Positions 23,322 to 35,088 of a DNA stretch of 64,000 bases are shown here, piece by piece. Each line of letters starts with the position of its first letter. Positions within the stretch are counted from its first letter, which is position 1. Below the pieces are notes generated by a model. That model did not search any database and was not told the DNA's origin. It saw nothing but the letters and a program-made list of their open reading frames with translations. Origin of the DNA: Symsagittifera roscoffensis (taxonomy: Eukaryota; Xenacoelomorpha; Acoela; Convolutidae); NCBI RefSeq assembly GCF_963678635.1, contig NC_087062.1, forward strand, positions 99,989,209 to 100,053,208. The letters are read 5' to 3'. A program made the position numbers and the translations under genes.

Positions 23322-24355
23322 ATGATAACTTCTAATGTCCTCTTAAGCATTACAGGACCTGCGAACACAGAGCAAGATGAACTGATCACAATCGGAGTCG
23401 ATGCAGATATATCGGCAACCGGCATTACATTGGCACACAACCAGCATGTAGAAGTATGCTCGCAAGATAGTATGTCGGCATATACAACCCGGGTTGACCT
23501 CCATACACCAAAAATGCTTATCATACAATTCCATACAACAAAAATCATTATCACACAATTCCATACATCAAGTGTATGGAGAAAATGCTTGTCATACAGT
23601 TTTCATACTTTTTCGAAAAACAATAGAAAAAAAATAAACCATTTCTGCGGCTTTTTGAGAATAGTTGAACAGACTAGACTGGTGACAAACAAACTGATTT
23701 AATTTTTTTCTTAAATGCTTACCATACAATTTCCATATACAACACACAAATTTTTTCTAGTAATTTTGAAAATTTGCCCCAAAAATTTTTTTGCTTTCTT
23801 TTTCAACTGCAAATCGAATTTCGAACGCAAACAAACATTTTTCGAAATGTCTGATAATTTGAAAATTCAAAAATTTAAAATCAATCATCATTGAAATGTT
23901 TTGCTAAAAATTAAAAGTTTGTTACTTTTGTTATATCAATTGTGAAAGACAGCTCGAAGTCGATTCAGGTCGTTTTCTATGCATTTTAAGTGCAAGACCG
24001 TCCAACCTTTGGTGCTTTAAGTAACCAAGGTCTTTGTCCTTGTGTTCGGTTGCAAACACAACCGAAAATTTTCAGAAAAAAAAATTAGAAAGAAAAAAGC
24101 AAACTTTTTGATTTATGGAAAAACACCTATCATAAAATTTTCATATATAGAAAAATGCTTATCGTAGAGTTTTCATACAATTTTCTGTACGTATGGAATT
24201 GCATGAAATTGTATGACAAGAAGTTTCTCATGGAAATTGTATGATAAGAAGTTTTGGTCAACCCGGGAAAACCGTCGCCACTGGCGATAGGACATGCATC
24301 AGCTAACAATAATGTTGACCTTGGTACTAATTACGAGTTAAAAGCATCGATATAA
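23322..24355 (+). pseudogene. Coding exon split by a TIR element
   Basis: An open frame from 23322 (or from the acceptor ATTACAG at 23355) encodes TEQDELITIGVDADISATG and on to DSMSAYT, where it meets the left end of the TIR element at 23488. The same frame resumes after the element's right end (24267): KPSPLAIGHASANNNVDLG, then TNYELKASI and a TAA at 24353. Removing the element together with a 2-bp AA duplication restores one frame of about 85 codons. The protein is not recognised and may itself belong to an older mobile element. With the insertion present the frame is broken. Confidence 0.5.
23488..24267. mobile_element. 780-bp TIR element inside a coding exon
   Basis: Starts CCCGGGTTGACCTCCATACA and ends GGTCAACCCGGG. 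The similarity between ends goes deeper: repeats of ATGCTTATCATACAATT-like sequence occur near both termini in opposite orientation. It is non-coding and flanked by AA on both sides, matching the 2-bp loss that restores the host frame. Confidence 0.75.
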
Positions 24356-24416
24356 TCTAGATTACAAAGTTCCAGTTTAAGTCCCTAATAACCCGAAGGA
24401 CTATCTCCAATTTACG

Positions 24417-24430
24417 CCCCCCCCCCCCCC
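24417..24430 (+). repeat. Poly(C) run
   Basis: Fourteen C in a row; a likely site for length error in the assembly. Confidence 0.95.
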
Positions 24431-24439
24431 GTCTTTAAA

Positions 24440-27200
24440 AAAACCAGTTCCCTCAACTTTTCTGTGACAAATTCTCAAGTTGTTCCAGTATTTGCCGATG
24501 GCCTTCCTCGGTCATACTTATGGAATGGCCGATAGCTCGTCCGCTAAGTCTAGATCATCCGTAGCTAACGCTTCACTTGATTTTCCTCTGATGTTAGCTA
24601 GATCAGCCGTGCTGTTAACCATCGTAGCCTTCGGTTCTTCCCCAATCTAGCGCTTGTACTCTGAACGCGTTCACTTCTGTCCCTCCATAGTCGGTAAGAG
24701 AGAACACTCCCTTTGGGTGTTTCACGATCTTCCTCAATTTGACAAGCACGTCCACAAGGTAGCACTCCACTTCTCTGTCTAATCCTTGATATCCTGTCTA
24801 ATCCTGTCTAATATAATCATCTCCTCAATAAAATCGGGACTTTTCTCTATCGCAGCAATCTCAGCATTTAGTAACTTTGGGCTAAGGATTTTCTTTGGAC
24901 TGTCGTTTGTTCTCCGTACTTCTCTCGGTTTTTTATGCGCTTCTTCCTATGGCCGAGTGGCTGTTTTCATATCTGATAGTCCTGGTGTTGTCATTGGCAT
25001 CTAGTTTCTCTCGTCATCTGAACTCCCTTTAACTGTCTCTATATTCACTGGTTGGGCCTCTGGCGACATTATGCTAGTAAAATCTTTCTTCTAAGAACTT
25101 ATGCAGGATGCGTTTCCTGAAATGTCTCGCGTGTACCGCAATACCTGCTCCGGGGTTTTTACTAACGGGCTGCTTGTGTCTTGCAATCACTCTGATATAA
25201 CCCGCGGCGGACTTCTTTACGATTCTATTGTCAACTCTATGTAGTTGTCAACTCACCTTCGTTCTTTCGTGATGAACTCCCCTCTTAGATGTCAATATCT
25301 GTCCAGCCATTCTGATCCAGTGTTTCGTCAGATTCCTCCGCCTCATTTGCTGATGACAAAACCACTGGAACGTCTGATGGCCCCAGTCTCCAATGTCCAT
25401 CTTCACCACGCTATTCTCTTTAGAACCTGAGAATATGGGAATTTACCACCGGTTTTTAGATTAAATATGCTTTTGTGCACCAACTCCGCCGATTGCCCCT
25501 GTGCCGCTGATGGTCTCCCTGACTCTACCTGAACTGGTGGTAGGTAGTACAATCGGGATTTTCCTCGAAATCAGTCCATCCCACGAATAACAATCTCGCA
25601 ACATCCTTTGGCATTTCCATCGTGGCCCTTAAAGCTGATTCCTTTCTCGGATCTAGTTCTGTCTTTGACTGCCCCTGATTTTTCTTCGATTTAACAGTCA
25701 AATTCATCTACATTGGTCGATTTCAACCCTAAAATTAGGCAAACATAAAATTTAAGACTCACTTTTCCCGAGTTCAATCAAACTAAATGATCTGCTTAAC
25801 GCAGAACACTTTTCCTTCATTAATTCAAGATATGGTTCCGATTTTAACCGATCTTGATGTTTCCAAAAAATGTTGTCATATTTTTGCGCGCTTATAACAG
25901 GCGCTTTGTTCGTTCACTTTTTTTTTCCTTCACCAGAATTCTTGGCGACTTCTGGCTCTTCGATTCAGCTGCCAGGGGATGGTCTATCCGGTCAAAAACC
26001 CTCTCTGTTGTCAAGTCGTCTGAAAGCGTGTAATCTTGCATTAACCGTGCAGGATTTATCTTTCTGTTGTTATCTAGTGAACATGAAACGTTTTTCCAAG
26101 ATAAGCTAAAAGATATGGCCTGTGTGTCTGTATGTCACGCTATTCAGTTTGCTCCCAAAATTTGTCTCGAAAGGGGAACAACCCATCTTTTGATGAATTG
26201 TTTTTCGTATAATAAACATAAGTTTGTTCATAGCTGCTTTCAGAACAGCATTTTATGGATTAGGTTTTTTACAGTTTCTACAGTCTTCTGTACGCGTATG
26301 ATTTGCAGTTTAAGCTTTGATCAAATGGCACTTCCTGAACGCGTTGATAAGTTTTTTCGATGCAAACTCTTTCCGATGACGCAATTCCCTTTCCGATTCT
26401 GTGCCGCATATGATGTCTTCTGACCAGTCTTTCGTTTCAGTGTTTTGCTAATTTTCAACGGTATCACCAACTTTTTCAACGCGAATATGATGTCAAGTTT
26501 TGACACTTTTGGAGCCATTACAAAGGGTAATTAGACAATTAGTATTTTAAACCCATAAGTTTCCTTGGTATACGCTCTATCTCATAGTCAACATGTATTA
26601 ATAGGTCTAACCACCGTACTAAGCGTGTTGGTGTAGTTTTGTGTTTTTTTTTCGACTAACACGACAATGAGGCTCTTTGATCCGTTATGGCTTTGAACGG
26701 CGCCCCCAACAGATAACTGTAGTGATGCGTTACTGCCCGCTACGGCCCAAAAATTCTAGCTTGTTGATACTGTACTTCAATTCCGCCTTGATCAAGATTC
26801 TCGACGCGCATGATATCAGTGTTCATCTGTAAGTGAAGACATGTTCAAGCCCCCCCCTAAGCTTTGTTTCGACCTGTCGCATATCACTCTCGTTTGTTTG
26901 CTTACATCGGCAGAGTGATTCTAGACAAAATCTCCTTATGTTTTTTTTTTTCATTTTTAAAAACGCTGGCTCGTGACCTAATCCGTTTTTTCCAATAGTT
27001 ATCTTCCTTTCTACGTTCCGATTGCTGCGTTACTTCATCCTCCTTTCTCATTCCTAGCTGTCGATCCTTGTTTTCGACCAGTTCTTCCAACGTTACATAT
27101 ATCTTCTCTGACAACGATTTCTCTTCCAACAAATCTCCGACGTCTAATTCTTCTTTTCGATGAGCACTAGTGAAAACTTTTGCGGCCAGTCTTTCCATTG
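24440..27200 (-). pseudogene. Decayed Ty3/gypsy-like polyprotein
   Basis: Minus-strand frames with many stops and shifts. The clearest part lies at 26770-26540: THHYSYLLGAPFKAITDQRA, then after a shift in a poly-A run TPTRLVRWLDLLIHVDYEIE and RIPRKLMG. This is the RNase H region that follows RT in Ty3/gypsy Pol (pattern TDxxxL ... RLxRWxxxLxxxDYEIExxPGK). Other pieces include a Lys/Glu-rich frame at 27198-26902 and a frame at 25707-25525 with MPKDVARLLFVGWTDFEE. Lower-coordinate pieces (SPEAQPVNIETVKGSSDDER, and IIEEM-like helices around 24800) may be the C-terminal part. No LTRs were found. The remnant is old and inactive. Confidence 0.5.
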
Positions 27201-27349
27201 TATCATTGGTTCTTGCGAGGGACTATATCCAAGTTGCGATTGTTTGATTCCGTTTGTAACTGCGTCCTGTAAATGTAGGCTCGTTAGATACCAAGCAACG
27301 TAACGTTTTATAAAAGGACATAAGAAGTGCAATAAAAAGTATATCAAGA

Positions 27350-27420
27350 GATTATGAGTGCACGCATTATCCACTCAGCCACGGACACCTAATATTTCAC
27401 AAAAACTAGCCACAAAAAAG
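27350..27420 (-). repeat. tRNA-derived SINE fragment, family 2 copy 1
   Basis: On the minus strand GTGGCTGAGTGGATAATGCG looks like box A and the D-arm of a Leu/Ser tRNA. It shares the leader with the copy at 56755-56862 (GGCTAGTTTTTG before the box A). Confidence 0.45.
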
Positions 27421-27926
27421 TAGAAAACAGAGGCTATGAAAATTCCAATTATACAGATCGTGATTATAGCAAAAATGCCACTCAATGAGTCAGCATTTTT
27501 AATGAACACTTTTATTTGCGATTCAGGTTGGAAAAAAGAAAGTTATTACTGGCTGGCTCCGAAAAATGAACTGCAAAAGACGAAACGAATTTTCATCAGT
27601 TTCTGGAAAAAATTCGTGCAACTGCAACTTCTTCATTTTAGGACAGTAAGTCTCAGTTCATTGAATAGCATTACATTGAATTTTAGTTTAAGACTTTGTA
27701 ATGTTGAGATGAAAAAAAATGAAAAGTCTGATTTTTTGGATAAAAATCCTCGATCATGATAAAAATGAAGGTTCAAAAATGCTTCATATGTTTCATAAAA
27801 GTCTTTTTCTTCGTTGCAAACTTCGCGGTAGCAGGCAATGTTTCTGACAGTCTCATCTGACTTAGGGGCTCATTTCAAATTCATTGACATTTACCTCCAT
27901 AGACTAAAAATGCTATTCTTATATTA
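27421..27926. other. AT-rich spacer, no gene assigned
   Basis: A plus-strand frame at 27436-27759 is open for 107 codons but has low-complexity Lys/Phe/Leu composition and no recognisable motif; it is not called as a gene. Confidence 0.35.
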
Positions 27927-27930
27927 ATTA

Positions 27931-29133
27931 TGAGGCCAAACTGGGCATTCTGTGCAAAGTATGCGGGTTCCGCGACAAGCCAAAATCAGATTTGTTGCGG
28001 AATCCGCAACCTTGCTACTTAAATTTGATCTTTTTTGCTGTTTTGGACTCCACTAACAAATACTTAAAAACTATACCGCTCAAAGTCGCTCCCAAAATAG
28101 GCGAACTTGAGGATCTTCAACCGTATTTGCGGAATCCACAACAGTTTGTTGAATTCACAAACAAATAAAAGACATGTGTATAGTTAAACTGAGCTGTTGC
28201 GGACTCTGCAACTGCAAGGGGAATCCGCCAATTGTAAGTAGAATTCGTAAATTTTAATATGAATCCGCATTTTGTTTGCGGATTCCGTTTACATCTATAT
28301 ATGTATGTAGTATAGCGTGTAAAAATGTACCTTTAATTTAATAAATGGTCACCAGAAAGTTCAATATCAATAACTTCATTGATCATCTACCAGTTGAAAT
28401 ACCAAACCTTTGGTCTCAATTCCTGTCAACCCAACTTCGATCTCAAACCCTGTCAATTTCAATCTCAATTTACTAGAATCGGAATCTACTAGATTAGTAT
28501 CTGCGTCTGATGGAATCCCAAACACTGGCCAGTATTTGGGATTGATGCAATTCAAATTACTGACCTAATTCGGCGATATGCTGTGCGTTGTGTTTCCAAA
28601 GACTCTCAACCCACTGACTCCAAATATTGAAAATATTCAGTGTTGTGCTTCCAAAATACTAAAAGTTGACTTCCACCTATTTTGTTAACAAATGTTTTGT
28701 GTTTTGTTCTTGGATTCCGCTGACAATCGTTAAATCCTTGCTTTTGAGTTATGCATTGCTGTAGATAAGAACTTCAACTCTAGTTTTTAATTGTTCATAT
28801 GAAAGTTCAGTATTAAACAAAAATCGGAACTTATATACAGTTTGCGAAATACGCTTTTATTTGCGGATTCCGCTTACAAATTTTGCGGATTCCACTCTCA
28901 TTTGCGGATGCCACTTAATTTTTGTGGAGCTAACTTACAGTTGCAAAATCGAGAACAACTAGCTGTATTCACTGGTTGCAGAATCCGCGACACAACAATT
29001 TGCCGACAAGTTTTACATTACAGGTATTTGCACGCGGAATCCACGAAGTTTTCTAATTTTGGAACATGTTTAAAGATTTGTCTATGGAATGCAGGAAAAT
29101 TGTGCGCCTCTCCAGTGCACAGTTTGGCCTCAT
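27931..29133. mobile_element. 1.2-kb TA-flanked TIR element with subterminal repeats
   Basis: Starts TGAGGCCAAACTGGGCA and ends TGCACAGTTTGGCCTCA, flanked by TA on each side (a Tc1/mariner-type target). The interior carries at least nine copies of a near-palindromic 11-mer, GCGGATTCCGC or GCGGAATCCGC, clustered toward both ends (27955-28275 and 28860-29045). No transposase is encoded, so it is non-autonomous. The repeated 11-mers look like transposase-binding subterminal repeats. Confidence 0.7.
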
Positions 29134-29554
29134 AATGTTTCCATAAACTAACTCTATAAAAAATCTTATCTTACAAAAATTGATACATTTTGCTAAAATG
29201 GTGCCATCGAATTTTCAAAGAACTTTGCTTTTGTTCTGGCATAGTCGGGGTATTGTCATATATAAATAAGAAAAAAACTTTTTGACAAAAGTTGCTCAGC
29301 ATACTTGAATAGCATTTGTTTGATGGCGACAACAAAAAAAAATTTTTAAGTAATTTGGAAATTTGCTACAAAAAAATGTTCGTTGCTATAACTACAATGG
29401 TTGAAGAAAACAGCTAGAGCAAGCAAAAATGAAAAAAAAACGAGTAAAATTTTTCGAAATTTTGGCCAAATTCCCAGTATCACCATCATGTAACTGACTA
29501 TGACAAGTTATAAAAACTCAATAACTATGATTGACTTATGATGTCACAGTCAGC
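29134..29554. other. Spacer downstream of the lysozyme-like gene
   Basis: AT-rich, with no gene or repeat recognised. Confidence 0.4.
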
Positions 29555-32500
29555 TTAGAGTTCGGAGCTGATTCGTTGCTTATTGAGCTCGTAGTAGCAT
29601 GCCTGCGCGGCCAGTTCGTAATAAGTGGGATATGCTGCGAATATGGGATTCGTGGTGCAGTTTGAAGTGTACTCGCTTCCACACTGGGGACTGTCGTCAC
29701 ATGCACCTGCTTTGGACTCCGTGTAATGCTGCAAGTAGCCCCCCAGCCATAGAAACCAGGAAAAAACTCCTTCCCTACTCCGCCGGCTGCAATCGAAAAT
29801 GGGCCCAAGTAGCAGGGCTCTTGGTCGATAGTCACTGACGCCAGTTGAGCTCCTCCGTCGGGGTAGTAGGGGTTCCTATCATGCGAGCAGTCGGGGATCA
29901 AAGCACCGTCGGCTTTGTAAGTGAGATCAACAGTAACATTGTTCCATTTGGGCCCTGTTTTGCCTCCGCAGTCGCTGTAGATTTGGGCGCAGTCTTTGTT
30001 GTCCCTGGCGCAGTAGCCGTCGGGAATGACAGTTGCTCCGCCCTGGTTGTAGGCATGGGCGTATGCCAGTCTCGCATTGCAACAACAGTCGACGCCGTTG
30101 CTGCATCCAGCCATTGTTATGTCATCGGCATCTTGTGATGTAACTTGCCAGATGCCGCCTGGACCAGAAGGGGCGAAGTTGCAGATTGGGTCGTCTATTG
30201 TCAACCAAGGGGATTGGGCAGGGTGACCACACTCTCCCAGAGCAACAGTCACGGCCGCGACACATGTCTATACACATCAATAGACAGCCTTTTCACTCAA
30301 TCAGTCCTTTCAAGTGAGTCACGATGGCAAAAAAGTAGGAAACCCGTTTTACTCACAAAATGTATCACAAAATGTATCCGAGCTGATGCCTTTTTTTAGT
30401 GGGAAGCTGAGGAAGCTTAATTTTTTTGCGGATAGTTTTGAGCGTAATGAAAAAAAAGCTGAAATTAAAAGCTGAAATTAAAAAAAAGGTCGTTTTTAAA
30501 TAATACATCGGGTATGAGAAAGAAGAATCAGTGAAAAGTTCTCAACTATCAAGAACTCAATGTAGAAATCTATAACATGCGTTTCCTTATATTCTTTCAG
30601 ACGCAGTTATATTCTGCTTATATTCTGTATAGTTGGTGATTCTACTGTATATTCGACAAATAGCAAACTCAATCAGCACAGCATCACCTTGCGTTTATAG
30701 TTGTTTAGATTTGTACGCTACTACAGTGTAATGGCCCAATTGAGTGCTTATTAGCCTACGGTGAACGAATCAGGACAATCAAAAATTAGATAGAGCTCAG
30801 GTTTTAACGTTATTATCGATACTTTCTGAGAAACCGTCTTTTAAGCCGTTATATCAATGTAGCTAAATCGTTGACCATCACGCGCCCCTACATAGCAATA
30901 ATAAGGAGCTGCAAGAAATCGGCCCAACAGCTTCCCGAGATCTCGGAAAATCCACTTGTTGCCCATATATTAAGATAGGCTATAAAAAGACTAAGGGCCC
31001 CCGAAAACACAGCACTCGATTTTCAAAAATTTCATCCTCCAGAACCTTAATAATGAGCCTGCAAAAATTCGGTTTACTAGGAGGTGAAAACTTTCAGAAA
31101 TCTCCAGAAACCCATTTGCCCATGTAATATGGTAGGCTAAAAAATTTCTAGGGACCCCCCTCAACACAACTTGAGGAACTCAAAAATTTTAAAGCCGATC
31201 ATCCTTATAGCTTATCAAGAAACACATGCAATCTTAGTAGACCAGGAGATAAAAACTTCTAGATATACACCTCTGACAAATTCTGTACGTAAATAGTCCC
31301 CATCCCGAACTTCCTGAAGTCGTGTTCCGGCCCCCACTGAAGGCAGGTAGTCAAAACATTGGGATATGATAAATATGGTAAGACACGACTTATGTAAGAA
31401 CGCGAATCAAATCTGACGGTTGAACTCGACTTTATTAGCATTTGGAAAAATTAGCCCTTAGACCGGATATGGAGCAATTTATTCACAATAGTTATATTGA
31501 ATTTACAGCGGCAACAGACACTAGAAAAAAAAACCAGAAAAGGACCCCCAGTGACACGAACACCTCCGACGATCCCGTCCATTGTTACTAGCCTCCCACG
31601 GAAAAAGTGATAACGGACCTTAAAAATGGGATAAATTGGAAAGTATTATTGGGGTATGAATGAAACATGGTAGATAGGAACCCTATAAAGTTCTGAACTC
31701 GAATATAGACGATTGACTGTGGGGGACCCCAGGGTGACTTTTTAATGACTTTTAGGCGTTTATTACAAAAATTGCACTAAAATCCCGAGATTATCTATTG
31801 GCAAAAGAAGCAGAAGCTGAAAAGGAGATAGCTTTTACATTGCAAAATGGAAGTAGTGGATTGAATAAGAGAGGGCTTGACAAACATTGATTCCAATTTA
31901 GCTTGGCAAATGTGCTCCTTTTAGAATTACGATTACACTACAGAAAAGTAGTCGCAAGATAATTAACTCATATAAACGCAGGGAATTGAAACAAGAACCC
32001 CAAAAAGTTTGACGGGCAGGATATTCTGTTAGCTTCCGGGTGGTAGTTTATTGACCCAATTAGACCACAAGGAAAGGAATTACAGCTCCTAGGAGCTAGA
32101 GAGCTGGAATTAAATTTGGTTACTTATTAGATTTTGGGAATGTTGCGAGCAGGTATTTCCTGCTAAACCATTTTTTCTCATAGAATTGGGAGAGAGGAAA
32201 AATTATAGAATGTTTAGTTTAAAATCTTGGGAAATTGGTTAATTGAACAAAACGTAGTTCAGAGCTGAAGTTGCACTTGATATTTTCACAACTTAGTTGA
32301 AGATACCTATGGTGAACTTGGCATATATAACTAGTGCCGTGACGGGAAATTCCGGTTAGGACGTTGTGCAAAAGTTGCATGAATAAATGTCAGGACTTGT
32401 AGGGACGATCATAACTGTAACTAGAACTAAAACTCAAATATACCTAGCGGAAAGGTTACGGGTAGCCTACCTTTAGAGGCAGAATAATCATTGCAGAGAC

Positions 32501-33701
32501 AGTAGAAAGTTAATAGTTCGAACATTAAGTATCGATTACCGATTCAGAGAAAAGTGTTGGTTGTCACAGTCAGAGAAAATTGTTGCGAAGTTAACGAGAT
32601 CAGTTAAAGTACATCAAAAGAATATTGACCCGCAGAGACACAATTAATTTTAGCAGGCAAAATTGAGGAGCTGAGTGAAATTACGGAGCGTAATTCGATA
32701 ATTAAGCTTCTCTAGAGAGGGAAAACTGTTTAGTTGAACAAAAATAGTGAATAAATTACGAACCCTTCCCTTTTGATTAGATTATTACATTATTTTCTTG
32801 CCATTCAGAGCCTTTTGTTTTTGGACTTAATTTTTTTTTGAATTTAATTGCTATTGGAAATTCTTGCGATTGTGATAACGAGTGCAAGCGAAGCAGCCAC
32901 AAGCGCATTGACAAAAGTGGGCAAGCAAAATAGTACGATACAGAAAAATTTTCACCAACTTGAGCTTTTAGGGATTGTAGATAGTAGTGAATATCGGTCG
33001 CCCCGCTGAATTCACCACCCAAGGAACCACTCTGCGGTTTTGTTAAGAGAGAGAGAGAGAGAGAGAGGGAGAAAAAACGTAGAGGGGCCATCCCCTAAAT
33101 CTATATATTCAATTTTGTCACGAATTTTTTCCAGAGGGCGAATTTAAAAAAAAATGATTTTTTGTCAACCTGTTTTTGGAGATTCCTATTTTACTTAAAG
33201 TTTTTCTCGCTATCCTGCTTTCCATATTTAGTCCCTCTATTTGTTCTGCACTATTAGAGAAGTGTGTTCAATTTTGAGCAAAGAAGCCACTTGATTATCC
33301 CTGAAAAAAGTAGAATGAGATGAGATTTACCCCTGGCCCTCCATCATGGCGACCTCCGGTGAGTCCTGCGGTTGCAGTCGACCAAATATGGGCGATCTCT
33401 CTGGGAGTCACATTTCCGGAGTGGGAGAGACGCGACAGGTTCAGAGTCCTTCCCTCTGGACCAGACCAGGAGGAGGAGGGGGAGGGGGGAATGGGTAGAC
33501 AGGTTTGGGGACACACTCGCTGTAGTACTCGTCGCTGTAGAGACAGTACATGCGAGAGTTACAGCAGCCTTGACAGATGTCGAAATTGGAACCGTTACAC
33601 TTGGCCCAATCAATGCAACACACTGGCTCCGATGCCTCTGCCACAGCAAAATCTAGAACCAAAACAGGCAGCACTGCTATAGCTGAGCTTGATCCGATCA
33701 T
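29555..33701 (-). CDS. Secreted Cys-rich protein, possible lysozyme-like fold (frameshifted)
   Basis: Modelled as exon 1 at 33701-33331 and exon 2 at 30267-29555. Exon 1 opens with a signal peptide (IAVLPVLVLDFAVAEA), then an eight-Cys module ending DEYYSECVPKP, which resembles a CBM1 carbohydrate-binding motif, then a Pro-rich linker. Its donor is GGG|GTAAAT; exon 2 follows an acceptor TGTATAG, both phase 0. Across the junction the protein reads RHDGGPG then TCVAAVTVALGECGH, and soon after GPGGIWQVTSQD. A helix with a Glu followed by G-[LI]-W-Q is the hallmark of the lysozyme/SLT superfamily, so that fold is my best guess. Two single-base deletions break the frame: one in the G6 run at 33484-33489 (plus strand) in the linker, one in the C6 run at 29739-29744. 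After the second, the Cys-bearing frame (SKAGACDDSPQC, EYTSNCTTNP) ends at the TAA at 29555. Corrected length would be about 361 residues. Either both are homopolymer errors or the gene is dying. Confidence 0.5.
30896..31270. repeat. Degenerate ~145-bp tandem repeat, ~2.5 units
   Basis: Units begin near 30898, 31050 and 31205. Each has an AATAATGAGCCTGCAAAAAT-like start, then ...CCCATTTGCCCAT and GGTAGGCTA..AA. Units differ at many positions. Confidence 0.5.
33046..33070 (+). repeat. (GA)n microsatellite
   Basis: About 11 GA units inside an intron. Confidence 0.9.
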
Positions 33702-33920
33702 TATCACTAGTTTTCAATAAATGAGGTATCGGTTAGTTAGCCTCTTGTTTGTTGATAAATAGGAAAATCATAATTGCAGGTATCTAGGTAAAATCATCAA
33801 GTAAACAAGAGAAAATCTTACAGGGTTTGTCGAGCCAAGAATAGAACATACTGCTGGGATTGATATTTAGTACTGAAATTTTAACTGGGTCTGAATACAA
33901 CCTAAAATACTAATAACATA

Positions 33921-34121
33921 TGGGCTCTTCCCCCACTTCGCATAAGCATCATTTTTATTGTGTAACGGGGAGTTTAACGAGGCTAAGTATCAATACTAAA
34001 TATTTTCGCCATAGCCTAATTAGTCCTCATGCCAATTTTTTGTAACAATCTGACAATGTGAACAGAAAAATAATTGTAGAAGTTCGCAGGGGGGGGGGGG
34101 GGGGGGGGTGGGAAGAGCCCA
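33921..34121. mobile_element. 201-bp MITE with CATA target duplication
   Basis: Starts TGGGCTCTTCCCCCACTTCG and ends GGTGGGAAGAGCCCA. CATA flanks both sides (33917-33920 and 34122-34125). The right arm contains a run of 20 G (34089-34108). Non-coding. Confidence 0.75.
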
Positions 34122-34125
34122 CATA

Positions 34126-34830
34126 AGTTTTATTTAGAGATTCAAGGTCATGACCTGGGAGCGTTTACTGGGTGGGCACTGTCTTGACAGATCCTGCATA
34201 ATTAAAGTTCAATTTATAGATTTAATAGCGCTTTTAATTTTTGACAGGGAGGGTGCTGCAAATTATTAATGAACTGTTCTAGGTCAAACGGTAGCGAATT
34301 GTCGATATCATTTCAAACACTAAAGTAGCCGTTTTAGGTTTGCACGTTCTAGGGCAATTTTTGGAAGTTTTTCACCAAAACAAGATTTTTAGCTTGCCCC
34401 CCCCCCCCCCCAAAAAAATAACCGAAGAGCGGAAAAGAGCACGAATTGGAACTCGTAAGCGGAGGATGCGATTGGTGTACATTCCCCCAGGACGAAAAAA
34501 GGCAACAAAAGAAAACGAGAAGAGACAGGAGAGAGATTAAACGAAATGAATTATTGAAAAATCGAGCAATGCAAGCGTAGGGAAATAAAGGCACCAGTTG
34601 AAATTAACCAATTGATATACATATTTATTATTTATACCTATAGTTTTGTACTGCAAGTCAACTGAACTTAAACAACACGGCCAGTCCGTAAACATAGAGC
34701 ATAGGATCATAGGACGCTCAGAGCAAAGATTAGGAGAATATCTTTCAGTTACATTTTTTCCTCTTCCAGGTTAGTTACCAAGTTAGTTGCCAATCCGTAC
34801 GGATTCAATAATTACTCATACGAAGAAGTA
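34126..34830. other. AT-rich spacer with a poly(C) run
   Basis: Fifteen C at 34397-34411. A Lys/Arg-rich plus-strand frame (34418-34540) follows but looks like chance translation of purine-rich DNA. Confidence 0.4.
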
Positions 34831-34837
34831 TGACATG

Positions 34838-35088
34838 GTGCAGCCAGCAAGATACAAAAATCTGCTGAGTGTCACACTTTTGTGGCAAAAGCATCAGCAG
34901 AACTACCACTCGAGTGGTCCAAAAGGGTATCAATGATGGAAATGGCTGTCCTGACCAAAAACGGGACAGAAGTACGTAATCTACTCCGAACTAAATCACC
35001 AGTCATTGATCCAACAGCACCATTACACGAAATCGAAATAACCCGCGATACAGAAGCAGAAAAACAGAAAAGGGACATACACAACTAG
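34838..35088 (+). pseudogene. Unrecognised coding fragment
   Basis: A plus-strand frame reads SKIQKSAECHTFVAKASAEL, PLEWSKRVSMMEMAVL, TKNGTEVRNLLRTKSPVIDP and ends EKQKRDIHN at TAG 35086. The composition is clearly protein-like (amphipathic helices, Glu/Lys balance), unlike surrounding frames. No ATG opens it in frame near its start and there is no clear acceptor. It could be the last exon of a gene or the end of a mobile-element protein. Family unknown. Confidence 0.35.

Larger units (their letters stand above)
30268..33330 (-). other. Intron of the lysozyme-like gene
   Basis: A 3.1-kb interval between the proposed donor and acceptor. It contains a degenerate tandem repeat (30896-31270) and a GA microsatellite (33046-33070). 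Positions 31300-32760 show no recognisable gene or repeat. Confidence 0.45.

Noticed and set aside
33320-33682. Plus-strand 120-codon frame opposite lysozyme-like exon 1
   Set aside because: It is antisense to the exon with the signal peptide and Cys pattern and has no own features.
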